DNA from: Candidatus Omnitrophota bacterium
Lineage (GTDB): Bacteria; Hinthialibacterota; Hinthialibacteria; OLB16
Assembly (NCBI GenBank): GCA_020632575.1
Contig: JACKFH010000007.1
Span: 124,001-188,000, forward strand
Length of the DNA stretch: 64,000 bases
Direction of reading: 5' to 3'
Every line of letters begins with the position of its first letter. Within the stretch, counting starts at the first letter, position 1. The position numbers and the translations under genes are program-made. A model generated the notes under the pieces. The model was not told where the DNA came from. It worked only from the letters and a program-made list of their open reading frames with translations, and did not search any database. This document shows positions 36,263 through 45,674 of the stretch, piece after piece.

Positions 36263-38650
36263 ATGCGCACCCCCGCAGTCATTCCGATAGTCTTTTTGCT
36301 TGTCCAAGCAGGTCTCGCCGGCGCGCAAGACCCGATTGAGCCATTCCACTTCTTCGACGACGCGGAGAAAACCATCGAGGGGCAGTTGCTCGAAAATCCC
36401 CTGGACCATGAGGGGGATGTTGCCCGCTTCAATGGCGAGACTTGGGTGACATGGCTTTCATTCACTCGGGGTGAAGGTGAGCGTGTCTGGATCGGGCGAC
36501 ATGGAAAAAACGGATGGATCTTTCGTAAACGAATGACCGACCAGCCGGGCGCTTATGGAAACCCGACTTTGACAGTCACCAAGGGCGACGATCCAACCCT
36601 CTGGCTCTCGTACGAATTCGAGGAAGGGGGTCAGTGGGAGATCTACGCCGGGGAATTGAACGATCGATTCGATGTCGAGAAGAAAATTAAAATCTCCGAT
36701 TCCCCGGGCGCCGATATCGATCATCGCGTGGTCGCCGCCGATGGCGGTTTGTCGGTGGTCTGGCAATCCGACCGCGAGGGGCAATTCGACATCGTCGCTC
36801 GTCAAATAACAGATGAGGGAGATTTGACCGACACGGAGGTGGTGAGCCAATCCCCCGGAGGCGATTGGCGTCCGGACGCGATAACTCTTTCTGACGGAAC
36901 CCTCGTTGTGGCCTGGGACCTCTTCAATGGAAATGACTACGACGTGGCGTTTCGAGCCAAAAGAAATGGCGAGTGGACGGCGGTCCATTCCATCACCGCT
37001 TCCCCGGCGTTCGAGGGTCGAGTCCGAGTGGCCGCCAATTCCGACGACGAGGTTTGGGCGACTTGGGAAGAGGGCGCCGAGTATTGGGGGCACAAGTATG
37101 TTTCCGCTTACTACCCCAACAAGATCTTTGTGTCGCTCACCGATGAAAGAGGCCCCCTGCATCGGTTTCGAAAGATTCGCCTGGCGAAAATCGATATCGA
37201 GAACGGTTCGGTGTCTCACCCCACGGAACCACTCCCTATGCCATCCATCGCGGAGGCTTTGTCCCGCAACAAGGATGTGGAGAACCCCATGCCGATCGGG
37301 GCCTTTTACGAAAGAGGCGAGATCGCGTTCGATGGCGCCGATCGACTTTGGCTTGTTTATCGTCATTGGTATGCCCACCTGTTGGGAGTCGCCCCGAATC
37401 ACCACTATGAGGAGGGGATGGGAGTTTTCGCGAGGTGTCTCGATGGAGGGGGCTGGTCGCAACTGTATCGTCTCGCTCCCGATCAGGGAGATGGCGTTCA
37501 GCGCCTGAGTCTCGCTCCCACCAAGGATGGGGTCGAAGCGTTGTGGACAGTTGGACGCACAGACCGTCGTCCGCTCAAGAGGCCCAGGGGGTTGGTCTAT
37601 GCTTCCGTCACTCTGGATGGCGACACCGACAAGAGACCCATCCCGGTGCTCGAGCCCGAGACACCTGGGGTTTCGAAAGCGAAGATCGACAATCCCAAGC
37701 CATCCTCCGCCGAGTTCGATGGTCAGGATTATCACCTCGTCTTTGGCGATCTCCACCGGCACACCGACCTTTCCCTTTGCATGGTGCCCGCCGATGGCTC
37801 TCTCGATGACGCCTACCGTTACGCCATCGATGTGGCGCAGCTCGACTTCCTCGGGGTGACCGACCATTCCCGTGACATCGCCCGTGGAAACCACCTGAGC
37901 CAACTCTGGTGGCGGGAACGGAAAGAGGTGACTCGACACCGGCTGACCGATGTCTTCTTTCCTTACTTCGCTTATGAGCGGAGCCGTCAGGACACGGACC
38001 ATAATGTCATCTCTCTGCGCGACGATATGCTCCGCCCTTATGAGCCGCCGTTGCCGACCTTCTGGGAAATATGCGACAAGGACACCTTCACGCTTCCCCA
38101 CCAGCCGTTCTTCAACAGCGGACTTTGGGAGTACAACGACAACGACCGTCGCCCCTTGCTCGAGATCTACCAGGGGTGCCGCGACAGCACCGCCGAGGTC
38201 CCGGCCAATGAAGGCCTGGGATTGGACTACCGATTCGGTTTCGTCGCGAGCAGCGATCACCTATCGACCAACGCCAGTTTCGCCTCGGTTTGGACCGATA
38301 AGGTCGATCGCGAATCGATCTTTAGATCGCTTCAGGCCCGGCGAACCTATGGTTCCACCGATAAGATTCGGCTCGCGGTTCGGGCGGGAGATCACTGGAT
38401 GGGTGAGGAATTTGCCGCCAAGGAAATGCCGCCGATCCATGTAACCGCGAAAGGTACGGGGGAGATCTCATTGATTCAGTTTGTCGTGGATGGAAAAAGA
38501 GAGAAGACCCTCAATCCCAATTGCACCGATGTTGATTTAAAGGAATCCATCGATCTCTCTCCGGGACGGCACTATGTCCATGTCAGACTCGAACAAAAGG
38601 ATGGGAATCTGGCTTGGGCCTCACCGTTCTTTGTAGAGATTGGGGAGTAG
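36263..38650 (+). CDS. Secreted beta-propeller/DUF3604 protein (PHP-like metal hydrolase fold)
   Basis: A 795-residue exported protein (signal 1-21, MRTPAVIPIVFLLVQAGLAG). The N-terminal ~470 residues look like a propeller with repeated Trp-containing blades (DPTLWLSYEFEEGGQWEIYA; LVVAWDLFNGNDYDVAF; DEVWATWEEGAEYW). From about residue 490 it matches DUF3604: FGDLHRHTDLSLC (His about 498), LDFLGVTDHSRDI, YFAYERSRQDTDHN, LLEIYQGCRDSTAEVP and FVASSDHLSTNASFASVW. The His/Asp pairs are those of PHP-type metal sites. It probably hydrolyses phospho- or other ester bonds outside the cytoplasm; substrate unknown. It follows the propeller kinase, with a start codon preceded by GAAGAGG. Confidence 0.75.
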   Translation: MRTPAVIPIVFLLVQAGLAGAQDPIEPFHFFDDAEKTIEGQLLENPLDHEGDVARFNGETWVTWLSFTRGEGERVWIGRHGKNGWIFRKRMTDQPGAYGNPTLTVTKGDDPTLWLSYEFEEGGQWEIYAGELNDRFDVEKKIKISDSPGADIDHRVVAADGGLSVVWQSDREGQFDIVARQITDEGDLTDTEVVSQSPGGDWRPDAITLSDGTLVVAWDLFNGNDYDVAFRAKRNGEWTAVHSITASPAFEGRVRVAANSDDEVWATWEEGAEYWGHKYVSAYYPNKIFVSLTDERGPLHRFRKIRLAKIDIENGSVSHPTEPLPMPSIAEALSRNKDVENPMPIGAFYERGEIAFDGADRLWLVYRHWYAHLLGVAPNHHYEEGMGVFARCLDGGGWSQLYRLAPDQGDGVQRLSLAPTKDGVEALWTVGRTDRRPLKRPRGLVYASVTLDGDTDKRPIPVLEPETPGVSKAKIDNPKPSSAEFDGQDYHLVFGDLHRHTDLSLCMVPADGSLDDAYRYAIDVAQLDFLGVTDHSRDIARGNHLSQLWWRERKEVTRHRLTDVFFPYFAYERSRQDTDHNVISLRDDMLRPYEPPLPTFWEICDKDTFTLPHQPFFNSGLWEYNDNDRRPLLEIYQGCRDSTAEVPANEGLGLDYRFGFVASSDHLSTNASFASVWTDKVDRESIFRSLQARRTYGSTDKIRLAVRAGDHWMGEEFAAKEMPPIHVTAKGTGEISLIQFVVDGKREKTLNPNCTDVDLKESIDLSPGRHYVHVRLEQKDGNLAWASPFFVEIGE

Positions 38651-38666
38651 AGGCTCGAACCGGTTT

Positions 38667-38774
38667 GAATCATGGAGGCCCGTGGAAGGGATGGAAAGCA
38701 TGGAATGCGAAAATCTTCGATTTTCGCCGGTTTTCTTCCGTGTCTTCCATGAATTCCATAGGATTCCATGATTC
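38667..38774. repeat. Dispersed palindromic repeat, type B, full copy
   Basis: Outer arms GAATCATGGA (38667-38676) and TCCATGATTC (38765-38774) are perfect inverted repeats. In the centre a perfect 9-base hairpin, GCGAAAATC (38707-38715) with GATTTTCGC (38719-38727), has a 3-base loop. Between them are GGAAG/CTTCC tracts that can also pair. A half copy lies at 17622-17664. It fills the gap between the DUF3604 gene and the FAD oxidoreductase gene, and could act as transcript hairpin. Confidence 0.75.
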
Positions 38775-38819
38775 CGCCTGTATCATCCAACGTCTCACCC
38801 AAACCCTGGAGGCTATCGA

Positions 38820-40814
38820 ATGACGCACTTCAAACAGATCGACCGTAGAATCTTCCTGAAAGGACTCTCCGCCGGGACCGCGACTCTCGGTTACTCGGTT
38901 TATGTCCGGGCTGGCGACCTTCCAGCTTCCGAAGGAAATCCTCCGTCGGTCGAGGAGATTCGAAGATCGCTCGATAGCCTCTCACCGGAACCCGATCCCT
39001 CCAGGAGATTCGAAGGGGAACCCAACATGACGCTGGTCGACCTCGAAACCGATTTCTTCATCGCGGGCGGGGGGATGGCCGGTGTCTGCGCGGCTCTCGC
39101 GGCGGCGCGGAATGGGATCAAGGTGGTGCTTGCTCAGGACCGTTCGCGGCTCGGCGGAAACGCCAGCAGCGAGGTCCGCATGCACATTGTCGGTTCCGAC
39201 CACAGCGGCGCCCGGAAGGGATGGAGAGAAGCGGGGATCCTGGAGGAACTCCGTCTGGAGAATGCGGCCTGGAACCCTCATTCGGCTTGGGAGCTCTGGG
39301 ACCTTTTGCTTTATGACAAATTGATTAGCGAACCGAATGTGACGCTTCTTCTGGATAGCGTTCTGTATGCGGCCGAGGTGGAGGAGGGTGTCATCGAGCG
39401 AGTGATGGTCCGTTGCGACAAGACGGAAAACCTTTATCGGATCAAGGCTAAACAATACGCCGATTGCACTGGCGACTGCCGCCTGGCGATCGAAACCGGA
39501 GCGGAATTCCGCTGGGGGCACGAGGCCCGTTCCGAGTTCAACGAACCATTAGCGCCCGAGGACCCGGGTCCCGAGACCCTGGGGAGCAGCATCCTGTTCA
39601 CCGCGAGAGATTATGGGAAACCGATTCCCTACAAACCGCCTCATTGGGCGAGGAAAGTGACCAAGGATGACCTTCGCTTCCGGAGCGTGAAGAACTGGGA
39701 GTACGGGTACTGGTGGATCGAATGGGGCGGCGAGCATGACACGATTCGGGATAACGAACGGATCCGGTTCGAACTTCTTTCCATTGTCATGGGCGTCTGG
39801 GATTACATCAAGAACTCGGGCGACCATCCGGATAGCGCGAATTGGGGAATGGATTGGGTCGGGATGATCCCGGGCAAGCGGGAGAGCCGTCGAGTGATCG
39901 GCGATCACATCCTGACTCAGTCCGATCTCATGGGATTGAATGGCGATTTCGAGGACGCGGTCGCCATCGGGGGGTGGCCCTTCGACAACCACCCGCCCAG
40001 TGGATTCGACAATCCGGAGATCCCACCCTATGTCTCGGTGAAGATCGCCGAGGTTTACAACATTCCCCTGAGGTCGCTTTATTCAAAAGATCTCAAGAAT
40101 CTGTTTATCGCTGGCCGCAATATCAGCACGAGCCATGTGGCCTTCACATCGACTCGAGTTATGGGAACTTGCAGCGTGGAGGGACAAGCCATCGGGACCG
40201 CTGCGGCTTTTTGCGTCAAGAAGGATTACAACCCACGCGATCTCTATGAAGACAAGCCTTGTTTGAAGGATTATCAGCAGCGACTTCTGCGTGATGATCA
40301 AACAATCAAAAACCTGAGGAATGAGGATCCCGACGACCTGGCTCGAAAAGCGACAGTCACCGCCTCGAGTGAAATCGAAGGAAGCAAGGCTGTCTCGATC
40401 ATCGATGGTTTTGTCCGGGACATGCCAGGGGAATGGAATCACCGTTGGGGAGGAAGCCTCGAATCGGGCGAGGCGTGGGTCGATCTCTCCTGGGAGGAGC
40501 CTCAAGAAATCGGCTCGATTCAAATCACTTTCGATTCAGGATTTTCCCGACCTCTCACCCTGACCGAGCAAGCCGGGTTCCGGAGCAAGATGGTCACCGA
40601 CCGTCAGCCGGAAACAGTGAAGTCTTACGAGATCCTTTATCGCCCCAAGGGTTCCAAGAACTATTCTTCCATGGTGAAGGTAGAGGACAACTGGCAACGA
40701 TTGTGTCGTCACCGATTCGATCGGGTTGAGGCCGAAGCGATTCGCATCCGAGTCACCGCGACCAATGGAAACCCGGAGGCTCGAATCTATGAGGTCCGTT
40801 GTTACGGGGCCTGA
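38820..40814 (+). CDS. FAD-dependent oxidoreductase, Tat-exported, with C-terminal discoidin-like domain
   Basis: A 664-residue protein. Tat signal with DRRIFLKGLSAGTATLG; FAD-binding motif FFIAGGGMAGVCAALAAARN (GxGxxG, about 79-98), then DRSRLGGNASSEVRMHIVG, CTGDCRLAIETGAEFRWG, and the family end NLFIAGRNISTSHVAFTSTR and GTCSVEGQAIGTAAAF (PF12831 type). Residues from about 515 form a beta-sandwich resembling F5/8 type C carbohydrate-binding domains (ATVTASSEIEGSKAVSIIDG, WVDLSWEEPQEIGSIQITF, AIRIRVTATNG). By relatives, an extracytoplasmic oxidoreductase of glycans or small organic compounds. The end overlaps the convergent Wzz-like gene by 13 bases. Confidence 0.85.
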   Translation: MTHFKQIDRRIFLKGLSAGTATLGYSVYVRAGDLPASEGNPPSVEEIRRSLDSLSPEPDPSRRFEGEPNMTLVDLETDFFIAGGGMAGVCAALAAARNGIKVVLAQDRSRLGGNASSEVRMHIVGSDHSGARKGWREAGILEELRLENAAWNPHSAWELWDLLLYDKLISEPNVTLLLDSVLYAAEVEEGVIERVMVRCDKTENLYRIKAKQYADCTGDCRLAIETGAEFRWGHEARSEFNEPLAPEDPGPETLGSSILFTARDYGKPIPYKPPHWARKVTKDDLRFRSVKNWEYGYWWIEWGGEHDTIRDNERIRFELLSIVMGVWDYIKNSGDHPDSANWGMDWVGMIPGKRESRRVIGDHILTQSDLMGLNGDFEDAVAIGGWPFDNHPPSGFDNPEIPPYVSVKIAEVYNIPLRSLYSKDLKNLFIAGRNISTSHVAFTSTRVMGTCSVEGQAIGTAAAFCVKKDYNPRDLYEDKPCLKDYQQRLLRDDQTIKNLRNEDPDDLARKATVTASSEIEGSKAVSIIDGFVRDMPGEWNHRWGGSLESGEAWVDLSWEEPQEIGSIQITFDSGFSRPLTLTEQAGFRSKMVTDRQPETVKSYEILYRPKGSKNYSSMVKVEDNWQRLCRHRFDRVEAEAIRIRVTATNGNPEARIYEVRCYGA

Positions 40815-42142
40815 TTGCGCGACTCGCGCGCAAGGCTTGGGACGATGTACCCCACATAGAGAATCCAGCAGAGATAGGCGAGCGTGGCGATGACGCCGAT
40901 GGCCAACCCAAGGATCGATTTCGGCGGTCCGCTCGGTTTCTTGGAGGGGATGGCGCGTTCGACAAAGACCATGGGTGGGTTGTAGTAGCCGCCCTTGATA
41001 CGAGAGTGGGTGAAGAGCGTGGTGGTCAACCGATCGCCAAAGATTCTTTCGAGACCCAGCAAACTCGATTTCGCTTGATCGTAACTTCCCCGGAAATCAA
41101 TCGTCTCATGCCGTAATTTTTGGAGTTCTCCCGAGAGCGCGGCGATCCTGGCGGCAACCTCAGAAAAGTCGGTGGCCGAATCGGGTTCGGTCGCCTTTTT
41201 CTTTTCGAAATCGGCGATTAGCCCCGGCTCGTTAAGCATTTCCCCATCCAGTTCCACATACCCATGCATACGAAACGTGTTCTTGGATCCGTAGAGAAGG
41301 CGCTCGATCGAGTCGGCGCGTTTGAGTTTCTGGTAATCGTCGGTCGATTCCATTTCCGCGACACTTGCTCTGAGAGTGTCGGCCTCGGTTTGGAGTTTGG
41401 TCCTCTCCTCATTCATCGATTCGGCGGTGACATCCCCCGACTCCAGGGTGAGGTCATTGGCTCGATCGACAAAGAGCCTTCCCCAGACATTCGCCAAAAC
41501 CGCCGCCGCGCCCGGCGAGTCCCAGGTCACGGTGAAATTGAGAAAGGGTTCATTGACAATTGTGATGTTGGTCTGGAGGGCGATCTTCGATTTGACTTTG
41601 AAACTCTCCTGAAGACGGTGCAAAGGAAGGCCCGCGATATCCTCCGGCGAGATCTCCATGAGCCCGACCGCCATCATCGGATCCGAGAGAAGGTTTCGTT
41701 TCCATTCCTCCTCGAAGGATTGCGCGGTTTCGGAAAGCCGTTTGCGGAAGTCAGGCTTGCTTCTGAGCGCGGCGAGGTAACCCTCCCTTTGGTCATGGGT
41801 CACATGTTTGGGAATTCCAAACTCCTCGCAGATCGGTTCGACCGTTTCGCGAAGCGTACGGGTCAGGTCATAAGAGTCAGCCAAAAGACCATCCGACTCC
41901 GCCAACGCCATAAAGACCGAGGCGGCCTGGGGGTTGGGATCGACCCGATACTCCAACTCCACCAAAGGAATCTTCACCATAGTGACCGAAGTCGCCTGGA
42001 AATTGGCCACCTTCAAAATCTTGAGTCCCCCGTAGACGCCGAAGGTAACCACGAGGAAGACCAGCAAAAGATGAAACCGCTTCCTGAACACAAGGTCCAC
42101 AATCGGATGAAGGTCTTTTCCTGTGAGAAAGGGCTGGGTCAT
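40802..42142 (-). CDS. Wzz-like polysaccharide chain-length determinant family protein
   Basis: A 446-residue inner-membrane protein with two membrane helices, one near residues 22-42 (FHLLLVFLVVTFGVYGG) and one at the C-terminus (LGLAIGVIATLAYLCWILYV). A large, mostly helical periplasmic domain lies between them (about 240-330: ESMNEERTKLQTEADTLRAS, VAEMESTDDYQKLKRADSIE). The Pro-rich segment before helix 2 (AIPSKKPSGPPKS) is typical of Wzz/GumC proteins. There is no BY-kinase domain. It is last in a minus-strand set after two sugar ABC genes, although no polysaccharide gene is nearby. Start ATG 42142. Confidence 0.8.
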   Translation of the reverse strand: MTQPFLTGKDLHPIVDLVFRKRFHLLLVFLVVTFGVYGGLKILKVANFQATSVTMVKIPLVELEYRVDPNPQAASVFMALAESDGLLADSYDLTRTLRETVEPICEEFGIPKHVTHDQREGYLAALRSKPDFRKRLSETAQSFEEEWKRNLLSDPMMAVGLMEISPEDIAGLPLHRLQESFKVKSKIALQTNITIVNEPFLNFTVTWDSPGAAAVLANVWGRLFVDRANDLTLESGDVTAESMNEERTKLQTEADTLRASVAEMESTDDYQKLKRADSIERLLYGSKNTFRMHGYVELDGEMLNEPGLIADFEKKKATEPDSATDFSEVAARIAALSGELQKLRHETIDFRGSYDQAKSSLLGLERIFGDRLTTTLFTHSRIKGGYYNPPMVFVERAIPSKKPSGPPKSILGLAIGVIATLAYLCWILYVGYIVPSLARESRNQAP

Positions 42143-42192
42143 GAGTCGGAATGGTAGCAATTTGAGAGGTTTAGGGAAGTCATCGGGAAACG

Positions 42193-43161
42193 TTATCCTG
42201 TTCTGGCCCGCCGAGTGGTCCACTCGTTTAACACCGCCATCACAATCACCACCAGCCCCATCAAGATGGTTTGATGTTGTTGCGAAACCGCCTTGAGATC
42301 GAGCGCGAATCGAAGCATTCCCACGATAAGAAGTCCCAGCCCCGTTCCCAAAACGGAACCGCTGCCGCCCGTGATGCGGGTTCCCCCGACCACGACCGCC
42401 GCGATCACATCCAGCTCCAGCATGGCGGCGTGCTCCGGGTTCGCGGTCGCGAATCGTGCAACATAGATCGGCGCGGCGATCCCGCACATGACTCCCGAAA
42501 AGGTGTAAAGGCCGAATTTGATCGCCTTGGTGGGAATGGCGGCGAAATCGGCGGCGTTCTCGTTGGTTCCGATTGCCACGGTGTACCGCCCGATCCAACT
42601 CTTTCGGAAGAACAGGTGTCCGACAAGGATGAGAACCACCATCAGGATAAAGGTGTAAGGAACCAGTCCCCAGGAGTGTTCGGATATCATAACGAACTCG
42701 GTGGGGAAGGAACTGACCGGGTCTGCCTGTGAGATCCCGAGGGCCAATCCCCGGTAGAGCGCCCGCGTGGCCAGAGTCACGACCAGGGGAGCAATCGCGA
42801 GATAACTCCCCAACCAACCATTGAATCCACCCGCGACCGTGCCCACCAAAATGGAAAATGGAACCGCGGCCCAGAGGCTCCAACCCCAATCGCGGAAAGC
42901 GACCCCCATGGCCATCGCCGAGAGGATCATCAGAGAACCGACCGACAGGTCGATGCCACCGGTGCAAATGATGTAAGTCATCGGAATGGCGATCAGGCCG
43001 ATTTCGACGAGATGTCTGGACCGGTCCCACATCGCCCAGGTGTCGAGTTCGCCATCATAAAAAAGAAAGCCCTCCACCGTGTAGGCACAAATCCCGAATA
43101 GAATTGTGGCCACCGCGAGCAGGCCCCATTCATGGGCGGTGAGGATGCGGAAGGGTTTCAT
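42193..43161 (-). CDS. Sugar ABC transporter permease, RbsC/LsrD family
   Basis: A 322-residue BPD_transp_2 permease with about nine or ten helices and the family signatures MTYIICTGGIDLSVGSLMIL (41 to 76), NGWLGSYLAIAPLVVTLATR and ELDVIAAVVVGGTRITGGSG. It overlaps the end of the ATPase-permease fusion gene by four bases, so the two are co-translated; together they supply two permease domains and two ATPase domains, a complete importer core. No substrate-binding protein is found next to them. Confidence 0.9.
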   Translation of the reverse strand: MKPFRILTAHEWGLLAVATILFGICAYTVEGFLFYDGELDTWAMWDRSRHLVEIGLIAIPMTYIICTGGIDLSVGSLMILSAMAMGVAFRDWGWSLWAAVPFSILVGTVAGGFNGWLGSYLAIAPLVVTLATRALYRGLALGISQADPVSSFPTEFVMISEHSWGLVPYTFILMVVLILVGHLFFRKSWIGRYTVAIGTNENAADFAAIPTKAIKFGLYTFSGVMCGIAAPIYVARFATANPEHAAMLELDVIAAVVVGGTRITGGSGSVLGTGLGLLIVGMLRFALDLKAVSQQHQTILMGLVVIVMAVLNEWTTRRARTG

Positions 43162-45656
43162 CCCTTGGCCCTCCTTTCGGAGCGGCGCGTGATCCAGCTA
43201 TCCAAAAGGACGGTGACCAGAATAAAGATTCCGATGAAAACCGGTTGCCAGTATGGGTTCACCTTGAGAAGCGAAAGGCTGTTGTTGATCACTCCGATCA
43301 GGCAGGCGCCGAGAAACGTCCCGACCGCTGTGCCGGTCCCTCCCATGATATGAACGCCACCGATAACCGCCGCGGCGATTGCCTGAAGCTCCAATCCCTC
43401 GCCCGCGTTGGTCTGGAGTTTTCCATAGTAGGCGCCCCATAAGACCGACGCTAATCCGATGAAGGCGCCATTGATGGCGAAGCTGAGAAGGCTGAGCTTG
43501 TGAATGGGGAGCCCGATCTGGGCGGCGGCGGTCTTCGAATTGCCCACCGCCAGCATCTGACGCCCCACTTGGAGTCGCTGCAAAAGTATCCACGCGAGAA
43601 AGAAGACCGCGACGGCGAACCAGACGACTCGGGGGACGCCCCAAAGGAGCCCATCGCCAAGCGCGCGGTAGCTGTCGGGGAGGTTGCTGATTTCATACCC
43701 GCCGGTGAATTGGCGCATGAGTCCTCGATAAATCGAGAGACCCGCCAGGGTCACAATGATTGGATGAACATTGCCGAGGAGACTGGCGCCTGAGTTCACG
43801 AGCCCAAGGAAGGCGCCCAAACCAATGGCGATCAGAAGGCAAACAGGGACCGGCCAACCATTGAGCGCCACTGTGCCTGTAACCGCTCCGATCAATCCGA
43901 GCATCGAACCGACCGAGATGTCGATTCCGCCGGCGCCGATTACAAAGGTCGCTCCTAGTGCCGCGACCGACAGAATGGCGACCGAACTGAGGATGTCGAC
44001 GAAATTTCCGAGGTGGAGAAACGATTCCGGTTTGACCGCCCCCATCACAATCACCATGGCTAGTAGGGCCGCTCCGATTCCCGCCTCTCGAAAACGGGAG
44101 AGGTCCCATTTCGAGGCCGGGGCCGCTTCCAGTTTTTCGGTCTCGGTTTCGGCGGAGGGGAAGGCCGCCACCGCCACCTCCTCGGCTGAACTCTCTTGTG
44201 GATTGAACTCACCGGTGATCCGTCCCTCGCAGAAGACCGCGATGCGGTCGCTCATCGCCATGACCTCGGGAAGGTCCGAGGAGATCATGATCACCGCCTT
44301 TCCCTTCTCGGAAAGCTCGCCGATCAATTTATGAATCTCCGCCTTGGCCCCGACATCGACGCCCCGTGTGGGTTCATCCAGGATGAGGACCTCGGGTTCG
44401 GTCTCGAGCCAGCGCCCCAGCACCACCTTCTGTTGATTGCCGCCGGAGAGGTTGGAGATCGGAGTCTCGGGCGATTGCGCTTTCACACGAGTCTGGTCCA
44501 TCACCCTTTGGGTGGAGGCCTTCTCTCGCTTGCCGGAAACAAAGGTGAGATTCGAAAGCCTTCGCAAGACCGCCATCGCCGCGTTTTCCCGAACGGTCAA
44601 TTCCCGAAAAACCCCTTGGTTGAGGCGATCCTCGGGCAGGTAAGCCAGACCCTGGTGCAAGGCCTGAGTCGGCGTCTTCGCTTGGAAGGGTTTGCCATTG
44701 ATATGAGCACGGCCGTTTTTTCGTTTCCGAATCCCAAAGAGGGTCTGAGCGAATTCGGACCGACCGGCTCCGATCAAACCATAGAGACCGAGAATCTCTC
44801 CCGATCGGACCTCGAGGTTGAGCCCTTCAAAAACCTCCTCGTCATCTGACAGCGATTCGACTGTGAAAACCGGTTCGCCGATCTTCGCCCTTTTTTCCGG
44901 ATATTGATCGGTCATCTCGCGACCGACCATGGCGGTCACCATCTCCGGTAGCGACACCTGGTCGCGGGGGCGGGTCCAGATATGGGTTCCATCACGAAGC
45001 ACGGTGATCCGATCCGAGAGTTCGAGCACCTCCTCAAGTCGGTGGCTGACATAGACGATGGCCACGCCCTTCTCTTTGAGCCGACGGATCTGTTCGAAGA
45101 GGGTCTTGCTTTCTTTATCAGTTAGAGACGCGGTCGGTTCATCGAGGAAGAGAACCCTTGCCTCCTGGTGAAGCGCGGAAGCGATTTGCGCGAGCACTCG
45201 TTGGGCGATGGACAGCGAACCCGCGCGAGTGCGCACGGGAAAGTTTTCGCCGATTTCGGAAAGCGCCTCTTCGGCGATTCGATAGGTCTCTCCCCACTTC
45301 ACCCACCCAAGAGGACCACGAGGGAGGCCGGGACCGAGGAGCATGTTTTCAGCCAGGGAGAGTTTGGCGAAGAGCTCGGCCTCCTGGTGAACCACCGCGA
45401 TCCCCGCCGCGGTCGCCTCATGCGGGTTCGCGAAATGAATGGATTCTCCCCGGACAAGTAGTTTTCCCTCTGTCGGTTGATGAACGCCTGTGGCGATATT
45501 GATAAGTGTGCTCTTTCCCGCTCCATTTTCGCCGACTAAGCCATGGATCTCCCCCTCGCGAACGTCGAGATCGATTCCGGAGAGGGCTTGGATGCCGCCG
45601 AAGGATTTGTGGATGCCTTGGAGTTGAAGAAAGGGTGGGGATTGAGAGGGATCCAT
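43158..45656 (-). CDS. Sugar ABC transporter: fused ATPase (two NBDs) and permease, RbsA-RbsC type
   Basis: An 832-residue fusion. NBD1: Walker A GENGAGKST, Walker B VLFLDEPTASLTDKES, signature LSIAQ. NBD2: the degenerate Walker A usual in RbsA (GLIGAGRSEFAQTLFG), signature LSGGNQQKVVLGR, Walker B VLILDEPTRGVDVGAKAEI. From about residue 520 an acidic linker leads into a second domain, a complete RbsC-like permease (FVIGAGGIDISVGSMLGLIG, LLGNVHPIIVTLAGLSIYRG, ELQAIAAAVIGGVHIMGGTG). Start ATG 45656 lies 18 bases after the arsC-like stop; TTG 45668 would add four residues. NBDs are normally separate from the permeases in this family, so the fusion is unusual. Confidence 0.9.
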   Translation of the reverse strand: MDPSQSPPFLQLQGIHKSFGGIQALSGIDLDVREGEIHGLVGENGAGKSTLINIATGVHQPTEGKLLVRGESIHFANPHEATAAGIAVVHQEAELFAKLSLAENMLLGPGLPRGPLGWVKWGETYRIAEEALSEIGENFPVRTRAGSLSIAQRVLAQIASALHQEARVLFLDEPTASLTDKESKTLFEQIRRLKEKGVAIVYVSHRLEEVLELSDRITVLRDGTHIWTRPRDQVSLPEMVTAMVGREMTDQYPEKRAKIGEPVFTVESLSDDEEVFEGLNLEVRSGEILGLYGLIGAGRSEFAQTLFGIRKRKNGRAHINGKPFQAKTPTQALHQGLAYLPEDRLNQGVFRELTVRENAAMAVLRRLSNLTFVSGKREKASTQRVMDQTRVKAQSPETPISNLSGGNQQKVVLGRWLETEPEVLILDEPTRGVDVGAKAEIHKLIGELSEKGKAVIMISSDLPEVMAMSDRIAVFCEGRITGEFNPQESSAEEVAVAAFPSAETETEKLEAAPASKWDLSRFREAGIGAALLAMVIVMGAVKPESFLHLGNFVDILSSVAILSVAALGATFVIGAGGIDISVGSMLGLIGAVTGTVALNGWPVPVCLLIAIGLGAFLGLVNSGASLLGNVHPIIVTLAGLSIYRGLMRQFTGGYEISNLPDSYRALGDGLLWGVPRVVWFAVAVFFLAWILLQRLQVGRQMLAVGNSKTAAAQIGLPIHKLSLLSFAINGAFIGLASVLWGAYYGKLQTNAGEGLELQAIAAAVIGGVHIMGGTGTAVGTFLGACLIGVINNSLSLLKVNPYWQPVFIGIFILVTVLLDSWITRRSERRAKG

Positions 45657-45674
45657 AACCGTCGCCAAGTTCTC

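Noticed and set aside
36458..38260. 600-codon open frame on the minus strand
   Set aside because: It lies wholly opposite the propeller-DUF3604 gene, whose plus-strand translation has clear domains. The antisense frame gives no recognisable motif.
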